This document shows, piece by piece, positions 1 to 7,924 of a stretch of DNA of 18,082 bases (position 1 is its first letter; the number at the start of each line of letters is the position of its first letter). This DNA is from JAAYCT01 sp964499575 (lineage in GTDB: Bacteria; Bacillota; Clostridia; Saccharofermentanales; Saccharofermentanaceae): contig CAZCLK010000028.1 in NCBI GenBank assembly GCA_964499575.1, positions 1-18,082 of the forward strand, in the 5' to 3' direction. The notes under the pieces were generated by a model that worked only from the letters and a program-made list of their open reading frames with translations, was not told the DNA's origin and made no database searches. The position numbers and the translations under genes are program-made.

Positions 1-617
1 ACCGACACCGCCTTCGGGATCGCGTCGGGCAGAGGCGGCGGCGTCATCATCAGAAGGGCCAGAACGATCATTGCCGATGCGCACAGGATAAACGCGGGGA
101 TAATAACCCGGACGCCGAGCGACCGGACCAGTTGACCGACTACGATGCCCGCGACCGCGAACGAGAAGGATCCGAAGCCGCGGGCGACTCCGTAATTGAC
201 CCGATACCCCGTGTTTCCGAACTGCATCCCGATCGCGTTCACCAGCGAAAAGGACGCGTGAAACGACGCGCCGAAGAAGAAGAAAATGATTGCCGCGAAA
301 ACAGCGGAAGATTTCAAAAACGACAGGCCGATCATCGCGCCGATCGCGATCAGGACCTGCAAAGCGACAATCCGCTTGAGCGGGATCCGGCGGTGCTTTT
401 CCGCAAACGAGGAGAAGATCGGCTGGGCGATGATGCTGGCGATCGCTTGAAGCGTCAGAAACGCGCTGGCCTCGGTATTGTTAAACCCTTTCTCCGTCAG
501 AAATACATACGCGTAGCCGTTCTGGCAGAAAAACGACAGCCAGAACGCGCACTGCAGTCCGATGAACTGAAGATTCGCACGCGAAGCGGAGCTTTTCGAT
601 ACTTCCGGCTGAGTCAT
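1..617 (-). CDS. MFS transporter, N-terminal half (cut by window edge)
   Basis: The minus strand reads openly from the ATG at 617 to base 1, giving 205 codons with no stop; the C-terminal half lies outside the window. The fragment begins MTQPEVSKSSASRAN and then shows about six hydrophobic segments, as in the first half of a 12-helix major facilitator. After the second segment comes a basic cytoplasmic loop (FAEKHRRIPLKR), the usual MFS loop 2-3 position. The fifth segment carries YGVARGFGSFSFAV, which resembles the MFS_1-like/oligosaccharide:H+ symporter group, but the substrate cannot be read from this. The ATG overlaps the stop of the upstream transglutaminase gene as ATGA, so it is probably the last or a late gene of that operon, translated by coupling. 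A weak AAGG-type ribosome site precedes it. Confident for the superfamily, not for the substrate. Confidence 0.85.
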   Translation of the reverse strand, partial: MTQPEVSKSSASRANLQFIGLQCAFWLSFFCQNGYAYVFLTEKGFNNTEASAFLTLQAIASIIAQPIFSSFAEKHRRIPLKRIVALQVLIAIGAMIGLSFLKSSAVFAAIIFFFFGASFHASFSLVNAIGMQFGNTGYRVNYGVARGFGSFSFAVAGIVVGQLVRSLGVRVIIPAFILCASAMIVLALLMMTPPPLPDAIPKAVS

Positions 618-3085
618 ACGTCGCCGCCTTTTCGATGAAAAATGATATTCATAACATAATGGATCCCCGAATAGTGAAGGCCGCGGACCTCTTTCCGGAT
701 GTTACGACACTCGTCATATATGGAGATGATCGACTCCTCCGAAGGTGTTACCAAGCCGTATATCATTTTCTCATACGCAGAGGCCGTCGCATAGAGATCA
801 AACGCGTGCATGTCATGCGTACACCCCGCGGCGGATGCCCGGGCGGAACGGACCCGCTTTGCAAAGTCCAGGGGACTTTCGTCCGAAGCAATCCGGATGC
901 CCAGAAGATCCAGATGATTTTGGCACCGTTCGTAGAGAAATCTCAGGCGGGCGTTCGGGGAAAGCACCCCGGAAAGCTTCTGAAGGGGCGGGATCGTAAG
1001 ATATCTTTTTTCCCGGTAGGCATAAAGAAGAGCGAAAATCAGTGCGGTCGCGGCGGCCAAAATGAGTATCCCCGCGAGGAGCAATGCCGGAGGAAGATTA
1101 ATTCCGGACGGCTCCGGTCGACCGGTCGGCTCCGGCGACTTTGTCGGAGAAGGAGAAGGCGCCTCGGTCGGATTCGCCGTCGGATCGGGGGACGGAGAGG
1201 GTGTCGGTGTGGGCGTCACTTCGGTCGTTTCCGGTTTGTCCGGATTTCCGTAAGCAAACCCGGAACTACCCGGGGTGGCATCAAACGGGATCCAGCCGAT
1301 ACCCTCGATATATATTTCACACCAGGCGTGCGCCTCGTTCGAAGAGACAATCACGGTGGACGGCTTATTGGAAGGATTCTCGGCGACATCGGCGTAGAAC
1401 CCCTCGACATACCGGGCGGGGATGTCGTTGGCGCGCGCCATCATGCACATCGCGGATGCAAAATACACGCAGTATCCCTTGCGGGTCTCGAGGAAATACT
1501 CGACAAAATCACGATCGGACGGAACTTCGGTAACATCCAGAGAGTACGTGAAATTCCGGCTCAGGTGATCCCGGATCGCGATCGCTTTTTCAAGCGGGGT
1601 GACGGCGTCCGCCGCGATTGCCGTCGCGTAATCGATCACGGATTCAGGGACATTTGTATTGAGGTACCTCTCCCGGATCTCAGCGGTCAACGATATTTCG
1701 GTGCCGGACATGTCATGACTCCGGATGTAGCCTTCCAAAGCCAGAAGATCGGACTGGAATTCCGGCGCGTTCGTCCGGAAAACCATCGCCCGGACAATAT
1801 AAGAATCACCGACCGAAAGATTATTTTCCGCGTAAAGCGAGGCGGATTCGTTAAAAGACAGGGCGTCCGGGTATGCGGCGTCGATAAGATGATCCGGGTA
1901 AAATATCGTTCCTCCGCACATTTCGGACGCGTTGCGGATGACGATGTCCGTCTCCTCGATAATAGGCAAGATGTAACGGATCGGATAAATTTGCCGATCC
2001 GGCCGGTAACTGTCAAAAAAAGAAGGCTGAAAGGATAAGTAATCAGTCCCGTAAGGATCCGAGACCGGAGTGATGCTGAGGTCGGGCCGGTTGGCGATGG
2101 AATACGGCGCGTCGTCGGGAACGTAGAATGACATCTGAAAAGGCGCCTTGCCGCTGTCCCAATACTGAACACGGTAATCGTCATAGGTTCGCGCTTTCAG
2201 AAGCAGGTCCCGGGGGGACGTCACTTCAAGGACGAGATCATCGGTCATTTGGATGGGACCGCCCAACGATCGGTTTTCGGAATCCAAGCCGGCGAAGCCG
2301 GGGTCGAAAATGAACATCGGAGCGGGCTCGGGAGCCGGCTCATCAAAAGCGTCTTTCAGATCGCCGATCCAATTATCGATCTTCTTCTTAAAACTGTCGC
2401 TGCGCATCTTTTCGGCCGAAAAACCGCGCTCAAACAAGGTCGCCGTAAGCATGACCGATCCGATCGCGAGGGTCATTGCCGCCAGGACCGCGAGATGGCG
2501 CAGTCCGATTTCCAGACCGCTTCGCGCGCGGTTATCTTCGCCTTTTGAGGTCAGGGCAAGAAGAGGAATCAGACCGATCGCCGCAGGCAAGAGGGTCGTG
2601 ATATGAAGAGTCGTGTTCGGATAAGTGAAACATACGCCGGTGACCGACAAGAGCAAGGCCGGAAGAATCAGTCCCGCTTTTCGAAAAGCGATCACCGGTA
2701 CCCCGAAGATGAGGCTGACGGCTGCGGAAAGAATCATGGCAAATCCCATGACAAACGCAGATTCTTCCGCACCGAATTTCCGGGGCAGAAGGGAAAGCCA
2801 TTCTCCGAATCTTTCCAATAGCGGACCCCATGCCGCAAAGTTTTTCAGGAAAAACAGCAGGAGGACAAGAAGACTCAAAGCCAGACCCGTTAAGATCGCT
2901 ATGCGCAGATAACGGTTTTTCATCAAAACGAGAAGGACAAAGATCAGGACGCTTACCCAAAGGACGCGAACAGCCGAGGTAACGGACAGTATCCGGAACA
3001 GATCCAGAAACCAGAAGACCAAAGAGACGGCGCACAACCACGCGCCGGAGGCGCACAGGAGATCACGCAGGCGAAGTTTATTCAT
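614..3085 (-). CDS. TgpA-like membrane transglutaminase
   Basis: This 823-residue membrane protein has about seven hydrophobic segments in residues 10-215, a large extracytoplasmic region, and a transglutaminase-like core. The likely Cys-His-Asp triad is visible: Cys539 (KGYCVYFASAMC), His586 (EAHAWCEIY) and Asp602 (WIPFDATPG). A Pro/Thr/Ser-rich linker spans about residues 620-660. One further membrane helix follows at about 663-690, then a cytoplasmic tail to 823 resembling DUF4129. This is the architecture of TgpA/YebA-type proteins usually encoded beside MoxR and DUF58 genes. Whether it crosslinks or cleaves, and its substrate, are not known from sequence. The start is supported by AAGGAGG at 3092-3098. 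It overlaps the DUF58 gene by 8 bases upstream and the MFS gene by 4 downstream, so the genes are almost certainly one transcript. Confidence 0.93.
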   Translation of the reverse strand: MNKLRLRDLLCASGAWLCAVSLVFWFLDLFRILSVTSAVRVLWVSVLIFVLLVLMKNRYLRIAILTGLALSLLVLLLFFLKNFAAWGPLLERFGEWLSLLPRKFGAEESAFVMGFAMILSAAVSLIFGVPVIAFRKAGLILPALLLSVTGVCFTYPNTTLHITTLLPAAIGLIPLLALTSKGEDNRARSGLEIGLRHLAVLAAMTLAIGSVMLTATLFERGFSAEKMRSDSFKKKIDNWIGDLKDAFDEPAPEPAPMFIFDPGFAGLDSENRSLGGPIQMTDDLVLEVTSPRDLLLKARTYDDYRVQYWDSGKAPFQMSFYVPDDAPYSIANRPDLSITPVSDPYGTDYLSFQPSFFDSYRPDRQIYPIRYILPIIEETDIVIRNASEMCGGTIFYPDHLIDAAYPDALSFNESASLYAENNLSVGDSYIVRAMVFRTNAPEFQSDLLALEGYIRSHDMSGTEISLTAEIRERYLNTNVPESVIDYATAIAADAVTPLEKAIAIRDHLSRNFTYSLDVTEVPSDRDFVEYFLETRKGYCVYFASAMCMMARANDIPARYVEGFYADVAENPSNKPSTVIVSSNEAHAWCEIYIEGIGWIPFDATPGSSGFAYGNPDKPETTEVTPTPTPSPSPDPTANPTEAPSPSPTKSPEPTGRPEPSGINLPPALLLAGILILAAATALIFALLYAYREKRYLTIPPLQKLSGVLSPNARLRFLYERCQNHLDLLGIRIASDESPLDFAKRVRSARASAAGCTHDMHAFDLYATASAYEKMIYGLVTPSEESIISIYDECRNIRKEVRGLHYSGIHYVMNIIFHRKGGDV

Positions 3086-4274
3086 AGCCTGCCTCCTTGT
3101 TTCCGGAATCCTTCGGCCGGATCAGAAAACAATTCACGCCCATGCGGGCGTAGTACGCGCAAACGGCCTGCGCTTGCTCTTCGAGACCGTTTTGCGTAAT
3201 CAAAAACAGGGTGACCGTCGCCAGGTCGCCCGAAAAACGCGAAAGGAAAGAAAGCGGTTCGGGCGTCAGGGCGGCGCTGAAGACCGAAAGGGAGTTTTTA
3301 CCGACCTCCCACAGTGCGGAAAGCCGGTCCTCGTACTCCTCGGGTACAACCGGCGTGAAACGGCGGGTCGAGAGATAAATCCTTGCCTTGTCGAGAGCGC
3401 CGGAATGAAGGACCGAACACTGTTCCTCCCCATCCTCCGAGAAGGCGAGAATGTTGACCGGACGCTGTTCCCGCACAAGAAACGCGCAGAGGTCGGCGGC
3501 CTGTCCGAGCAGGCGGTCGGCGGTGATCGTCGCTTCCTCTCCGGTCACGGTCGGGCGGGTCAGGTCGATATAGAGAAGATGAAAATCCTGTGTTCCCTTT
3601 TCGTACTCTTTTACGAACAGAACGCCTGTTTTGGCCGTGCGCTTCCAGTTGATCGTCCGGAGGTCGTCGCCGGGACGATACTCGCGACCTCCGACGTTTT
3701 CGGAGCGCTCGTTTGTCTTTCTCATCGGCGGGATCAGTTCCGAGAAGATTCTCGGAGCTCTCGAAAAACGGTCGATCTTCGGAAGGATCGGGATATACGC
3801 GGGATTATCGGTCAAATGCTTATGTAGCGGTACCTTATACCGAAAAAATCCCAGAAAGTCATAGAGTTCAACGGAGGTCACGCGGAGTTCATAAAGCCCC
3901 GCATATTTTGAACAAAGCGGGATCTTCAGCACGGCCGGCCGGGTCCCGGTGGCGGAGATGTGGAAATAGAGTTTTTCGCGCCGCGGCTCCATGAGGTGCC
4001 CGTGCTCGCACTCCAATCGGATATGCATGATCGGAAAAAACGAGGAGCGGATGGTGACACGCCGGCTGAACCGCTCGTTCTTGCTCGAAAATACGCGACT
4101 TTTTTCCGCTTCGATCCGAAAAGAAAAAGCCGCGACGATAATTTCCGCGGCGGAGATCAAAAGAAGAGAAAGCAGAAAGACCAGAACATAGAAAAACGCC
4201 GGTCTCCCGGAGTAGAGGAGGCCTACGAAACAAGCGATCGCGATCAGGATAAAAAGAAATCTTCGAAAGCGCAT
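3078..4274 (-). CDS. DUF58 domain-containing membrane protein
   Basis: A 398-residue protein with two membrane segments within residues 5-50, a beta-rich middle, and the DUF58 hallmark around residues 195-225: EYRPGDDLRTINWKRTAKTG, with Pro201-Gly202-Asp203. A VWA-like fold follows (FHLLYIDLTRP). DUF58 proteins are the standard partner of MoxR ATPases and TgpA-type transglutaminases; their biochemical role is not established, and an envelope assembly or quality-control role is inference. Its ATG shares one base with the moxR stop (TAATG), and no Shine-Dalgarno is visible before it (GTCCCCAAATAATG). Translation therefore probably depends on reinitiation by ribosomes finishing moxR, which would keep the two proteins at matched levels. 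Confidence 0.93.
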   Translation of the reverse strand: MRFRRFLFILIAIACFVGLLYSGRPAFFYVLVFLLSLLLISAAEIIVAAFSFRIEAEKSRVFSSKNERFSRRVTIRSSFFPIMHIRLECEHGHLMEPRREKLYFHISATGTRPAVLKIPLCSKYAGLYELRVTSVELYDFLGFFRYKVPLHKHLTDNPAYIPILPKIDRFSRAPRIFSELIPPMRKTNERSENVGGREYRPGDDLRTINWKRTAKTGVLFVKEYEKGTQDFHLLYIDLTRPTVTGEEATITADRLLGQAADLCAFLVREQRPVNILAFSEDGEEQCSVLHSGALDKARIYLSTRRFTPVVPEEYEDRLSALWEVGKNSLSVFSAALTPEPLSFLSRFSGDLATVTLFLITQNGLEEQAQAVCAYYARMGVNCFLIRPKDSGNKEAGYE

Positions 4275-5215
4275 TATTTGGGGACCGGGATGCTCTTGAG
4301 CATTTCACCGAGGATCGTCTCGGCGGTCCTGCGCGACGAACCGGCATCCGACCGCAGAACGACGCGATGGGACAGAACCGGCAGGACCAGTCGTTTGACG
4401 TCCTGCGGTATGACGTAATTTCGTCCTTCCATCATGGCCAGGGCTTTGGCGGCGTTCATCAGATGGATGGAGGCTCTCGGGCTGATGCCCATTAAAAGGT
4501 CCGGATGTTTTCGGGAGGCTTGGGCAAACGCCGAAATATAGTGCTTGATCGGTTCGGCGCAGACAACGGCCGCCGCACAGTCCTGAAGACGCAAAATATC
4601 CGCCGACGATATAATCGGAAGGATATCGGGCGCTCCGTTTTGCTGTTCGTTGCGAATCAGAATATTGACCTCTTCGTCGTGCGAAGGGTAGCCCATATGA
4701 ATGGACATACAGAAACGGTCCAGTTGCGCGTCGGGGAGCGGAAACGTTCCGGCGTGCTCGATCGGATTCTGCGTGGCAAGGACCATGAAGGGCTTCGGGG
4801 ATGCGTAGGTGACGCCGTCGATGGTCACCTGCTGTTCCTGCATGATCTCCAGAAGACTGGATTGTGTCTTGGGCGAGGTGCGGTTGATCTCGTCGGCCAG
4901 TAAAACCTGGTGAAAAACCGGGCCGGGGTGAAACTCGAATTCCCGGGTCTTCATGTTATAGACCGAAATACCCGTGATATCCGAGGGCATAACGTCCGGG
5001 GTGAACTGGATTCGGGCAAAACTGCAGTCCAGGGACTTCGCCAGGGCGTTGACGAGCGTGGTCTTCCCGATTCCCGGGACATCCTCGAGCAGGACGTGAC
5101 CGCGGGACAGAAGCGCGATCAGGAGAAGATTGACGGCGGCATCCTTGCCGACCATTACCCGGCTGATATTCGAGCGGATCCGCTCGACGAGGCCCAAAAC
5201 GTCCGTATTGTCCAC
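4274..5215 (-). CDS. MoxR-family AAA+ ATPase
   Basis: A MoxR-type AAA+ chaperone ATPase of 313 residues from the preferred GTG start. It shows Walker A (EDVPGIGKTT, catalytic Lys51), Walker B (LLADEINR, Asp108-Glu109), the MoxR motif LLEIMQEQQVTIDG, sensor 1 (LATQNP) and a sensor-2 region (GISPRASIHL). MoxR proteins use ATP to remodel or activate partners, typically the product of the adjacent gene, here DUF58. Start choice: an in-frame ATG exists at 5242 but has no ribosome site. The GTG at 5215 follows GAGGTGA by four bases. The predicted transcription start from the -10 at 5251-5256 falls at about 5242-5245, leaving no room for a leader before the ATG, so GTG is preferred. First gene of a four-gene operon. 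Confidence 0.92.
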   Translation of the reverse strand: MDNTDVLGLVERIRSNISRVMVGKDAAVNLLLIALLSRGHVLLEDVPGIGKTTLVNALAKSLDCSFARIQFTPDVMPSDITGISVYNMKTREFEFHPGPVFHQVLLADEINRTSPKTQSSLLEIMQEQQVTIDGVTYASPKPFMVLATQNPIEHAGTFPLPDAQLDRFCMSIHMGYPSHDEEVNILIRNEQQNGAPDILPIISSADILRLQDCAAAVVCAEPIKHYISAFAQASRKHPDLLMGISPRASIHLMNAAKALAMMEGRNYVIPQDVKRLVLPVLSHRVVLRSDAGSSRRTAETILGEMLKSIPVPK

Positions 5216-5226
5216 AAAATCACCTC
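5213..5226 (-). promoter_or_regulatory. Ribosome binding site deciding the moxR GTG start
   Basis: On the minus strand GAGGTGA (5226-5220) lies four bases before GTG (5215-5213). The upstream in-frame ATG at 5242 has only GTGCTAGAATCATAGCGA before it, with no Shine-Dalgarno, so the GTG is the better-supported start. Confidence 0.7.
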
Positions 5227-5250
5227 GTCTTTCGATAAACATTCGCTATG

Positions 5251-5280
5251 ATTCTAGCACAGTTACATTTTCGAGCACAA
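5251..5280 (-). promoter_or_regulatory. Sigma-A-like promoter of the moxR operon
   Basis: Read on the minus strand, TTGTGC (5280-5275) and TAGAAT (5256-5251) are separated by 18 bases, with TGC just before the -10 (extended -10). Only TTG of the -35 matches well, so the extended -10 probably carries the promoter. It is divergent from the promoter at 5314-5341 and overlaps the left part of the inverted repeat at 5257-5292. Confidence 0.55.
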
Positions 5281-5292
5281 CAAAAACTGTGC
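5257..5292. repeat. Inverted repeat, candidate operator between divergent promoters
   Basis: GCACAGTT (5257-5264) and AACTGTGC (5285-5292) are exact 8-bp inverted copies separated by 20 bases. A second GCACA at 5275-5279 forms a tighter GCACA-N8-TGTGC palindrome with the right arm, and another TGTGC lies at 5346-5350 near the predicted start of the rightward transcript. The left arm lies in the spacer of the leftward promoter and GCACA at 5275 is inside its -35, so a protein bound here would directly cover that promoter. I cannot name a regulator. Confidence 0.5.
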
Positions 5293-5313
5293 AAGTGTCC
5301 AATTCCGCTCCGG

Positions 5314-5341
5314 TTGATATTGAGTATAAATCCTCTATAAT
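5314..5341 (+). promoter_or_regulatory. Sigma-A promoter of the LTA-synthase-like gene
   Basis: TTGATA (5314-5319), a 16-base spacer and a perfect TATAAT (5336-5341). The predicted transcript starts near 5348, leaving a leader of about 25 bases that contains the ribosome site GAGGAG at 5362-5367, five bases before the ATG. Confidence 0.8.
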
Positions 5342-5372
5342 TTAGTGTGCGCGGCAATTATGAGGAGTTTAT

Positions 5373-7898
5373 ATGTTTTCGTTAACACATAATCGCTTGC
5401 GGTGGACATTGATCGGTGCGGTCATCCTGATCGCGATCATCATTCTGACCGTCAAGTTTAATATTTTCGTCGATCGGTATACGACCTCCTGCATCGGAAA
5501 TCAGTCACGGACAATGGGCGTGATCGATTCCGACGAGCCTTTGATGCAGTCTTTCATTCCCGAAAAGCGCCGCCTTTCGTTCGTCGAGGTTCGCGTCGCG
5601 ACGTATTTCGAGGGCGAAAAATCAGGGCAGATGTTGTTTACGCTCGCCGATCCGCAAGGCGTCATTCTGCAAACGCAGGAAGTCCCTCTGACCCGGATTC
5701 GGGAAAACTCTTATCTGCGGATTGATACCGATTTGGTTTTAGATCGCAACACCGAATACACCATCTCGCTTCAGGCTGTGAATGTTCAGGCGGAGCGGTC
5801 GCCGGTCGTATGGGTTTCGAACGCGTCCAAAGGCGCCCAGACATGGATTTCCATCCCGCAGGGATACTCGGGAAAAGATCTTCAGATCAACGCGCAGTAC
5901 GGATATGAGCAAACCAATTATCCGGCGTTTCTGATTGCGCTCGGCCTGGTTCTGCTGTGCGGCCTGGCGGCGGCAACGGATATTCACCTGACCGATAAGC
6001 AATTGAAAAAAGCCTCCTTGACGGTTCTTTTCGCAATGCCCCTTCTGTCCTTCTTTGTTGTGGAAATACTGAACGATTTTTCGCTTTTCGGGAAACAACC
6101 GCAGGCGTATTTCGTGAACTATATTTTCTACCTTTTGATCTATCTTTTACTCTATTCACTGATTAATCGTCTGCGGATCAGTGTCATCGTAACGAATATC
6201 CTGATCTACACCGTAGCGGTAATCAATTACTATAAGATTCTTTTCCGCGGCGAACCGGTCCAGCTTTGGGACATCGTGACCGTGCGGACTGCGGTCAATG
6301 TGTCCGGGCAGTACCCGTTACTGCTTTCCTCCGCGCTGGTGCTGACTTTTTTAAGCCTTCTTTTGATCAGCATTTTTGTCGCGAAACTCGACTTTTCCAT
6401 GCAAGGCAAGAAACTTCGGACGACGGGCGCGATCGCGTCCTTTGTGATGATTGTTGCGCTTGTGTTTTCGCTTTTTGCGACGGACCGGTATCAGATTACA
6501 AGACTCAGTTTCATGCAAAAGCTCGGGATTACCAACAATGTGTGGAACCAGCCCGCGAACTACTCCAAAAACGGGCTTCTTCTCGCGCTCACGATGAACG
6601 CTCAGGATTTGATCGTTCAGACACCGGAAGGTTATAGCCGCGAACAGATTACGATGTTGGCGGAGAATATCGGGCGTCGCGATTCGAGTCTTCGGGACGA
6701 ACCCATGATTCGTCCGGTTGCCCGCAACGCGGCAGAGGCGGCGGGGCTTCAGGATGTTTACGAAGAACCGGTAAGACCGAACATTATCGCGATCATGTGT
6801 GAGTCGTATACGGATATGACGGACATCGCTTCGTTTGAAACCAATCTCGGTGTGAACGAATACATCTCTTCTTTGAATGAAGACACCATCCGCGGCGCAC
6901 TTCATGTTTCCACCTACGGGGGCGGGACCGCGAACTCCGAATTCGAGTTTTTGACCGGAAACTCCATGGCATTCCTGCCAAGCGGCAGTGTGCCGTATCT
7001 TCAGTATGTCGACGAAAAAACCGGGTCTCTGCCTTGGATTCTTAAAGCGGACGGCTATTCCACCGTCGCGGTCCACCCGTACATCGCGAGCGGATGGAGC
7101 CGCCCGCAGGCGTACGAGCGACTGGGCTTTGACCGCTTTGTATCAATTGATGAGTTTCAGAATCCGGAGTATATCCGTGAGTACGTGAGCGATCAATCCT
7201 CTTTTGACAAGGTGATCGAGCTTTTCGAGCAGAAGGGCGATGAACCGATCTTTGTGTTCAATGTGACGATGCAGAACCATGGCGGGTACGGTGAGGTGCA
7301 TGCCAATTTCACCGAGGATGTTAAATTGAGCGAGTATCCCGGACGTTTCCCGGAAACGGAGCAGTACCTTTCCCTGATTCGTCGGACGGACGAGGCGGTC
7401 GAGGGACTGATCGATTATTTTTCGACGTGCGGCGAGCCGACCATCATCCTGTTTTTCGGAGATCACGCGCCCAGTATGAAGAACGGCTTTCTGGAGACTA
7501 TTCTGGACAGTTCGATGGCGGAACTCTCCGCCGAGGATATGCGCAAGCTATACCGGACCGAGTATTTCATCTGGGCGAATTACGATATCGTCGAAGCGCA
7601 GGACCGGGATACGAGCACGAATTACCTGTCCACGATGCTTTTGGATACGGCCGGAATTGAACTGCCCGGGTACAATATGTTTTTGAAGGACTTGTACAAG
7701 AACTATCCTTCGATCAGCACGATGGGCGTAGAAGACGCGCTCGGGCACCGCTACGATTGTGTGTCGGCGGTTCCCGACGAGAGCGGAATGCTGGAAAATT
7801 ACTCGTACCTGATATACAATAACCTCTTCGGAAAAGAAGAGCGGGAAGCGTCCGTCTTTGACGGACCGATGCCGGTTAATGTGCCGGTGACGGAATAG
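5373..7898 (+). CDS. LTA synthase family sulfatase-fold membrane protein with extra N-terminal domain
   Basis: An 841-residue polytopic protein whose extracytoplasmic C-terminal domain is the LtaS-type phosphoglycerol transferase/sulfatase fold. The expected metal and catalytic residues are present: Glu477 (IIAIMCESYTDM), candidate nucleophile Thr519 (YGGGTANSEFEFLTGN), His636 (MQNHGGY) and Asp697-His698 (FFGDHAPSM). LtaS enzymes transfer glycerol phosphate from phosphatidylglycerol to growing teichoic acid outside the membrane. Unusually, helix 1 (about residues 9-30) is followed by a roughly 150-residue, beta-rich, probably extracytoplasmic segment before the remaining helices (about 185-370), whereas canonical LtaS has five helices directly. 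A related phosphoglycerol or phosphoethanolamine transferase is possible. Start set by GAGGAG at 5362-5367; a strong promoter lies just upstream and the helicase gene follows after 26 bases. Confidence 0.88.
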   Translation: MFSLTHNRLRWTLIGAVILIAIIILTVKFNIFVDRYTTSCIGNQSRTMGVIDSDEPLMQSFIPEKRRLSFVEVRVATYFEGEKSGQMLFTLADPQGVILQTQEVPLTRIRENSYLRIDTDLVLDRNTEYTISLQAVNVQAERSPVVWVSNASKGAQTWISIPQGYSGKDLQINAQYGYEQTNYPAFLIALGLVLLCGLAAATDIHLTDKQLKKASLTVLFAMPLLSFFVVEILNDFSLFGKQPQAYFVNYIFYLLIYLLLYSLINRLRISVIVTNILIYTVAVINYYKILFRGEPVQLWDIVTVRTAVNVSGQYPLLLSSALVLTFLSLLLISIFVAKLDFSMQGKKLRTTGAIASFVMIVALVFSLFATDRYQITRLSFMQKLGITNNVWNQPANYSKNGLLLALTMNAQDLIVQTPEGYSREQITMLAENIGRRDSSLRDEPMIRPVARNAAEAAGLQDVYEEPVRPNIIAIMCESYTDMTDIASFETNLGVNEYISSLNEDTIRGALHVSTYGGGTANSEFEFLTGNSMAFLPSGSVPYLQYVDEKTGSLPWILKADGYSTVAVHPYIASGWSRPQAYERLGFDRFVSIDEFQNPEYIREYVSDQSSFDKVIELFEQKGDEPIFVFNVTMQNHGGYGEVHANFTEDVKLSEYPGRFPETEQYLSLIRRTDEAVEGLIDYFSTCGEPTIILFFGDHAPSMKNGFLETILDSSMAELSAEDMRKLYRTEYFIWANYDIVEAQDRDTSTNYLSTMLLDTAGIELPGYNMFLKDLYKNYPSISTMGVEDALGHRYDCVSAVPDESGMLENYSYLIYNNLFGKEEREASVFDGPMPVNVPVTE

Positions 7899-7924
7899 TT
7901 TAGGGATCCGACCGAAAGGAAACA

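Noticed and set aside
132..638. Plus-strand open frame opposite the MFS fragment
   Set aside because: Composition (Arg/Asp/Glu-rich, low complexity) is typical of an antisense shadow, and the minus strand encodes a clear transporter.
635..2038. Long open frame on the plus strand (467 codons) opposite the transglutaminase gene
   Set aside because: It is rich in Arg/Gly with no recognisable domain and lies antisense to a gene with clear catalytic motifs; a shadow frame of GC-rich codons.
6351..7076. Minus-strand open frame inside the LTA-synthase-like gene
   Set aside because: No domain or ribosome site; it overlaps the catalytic region of the real gene.
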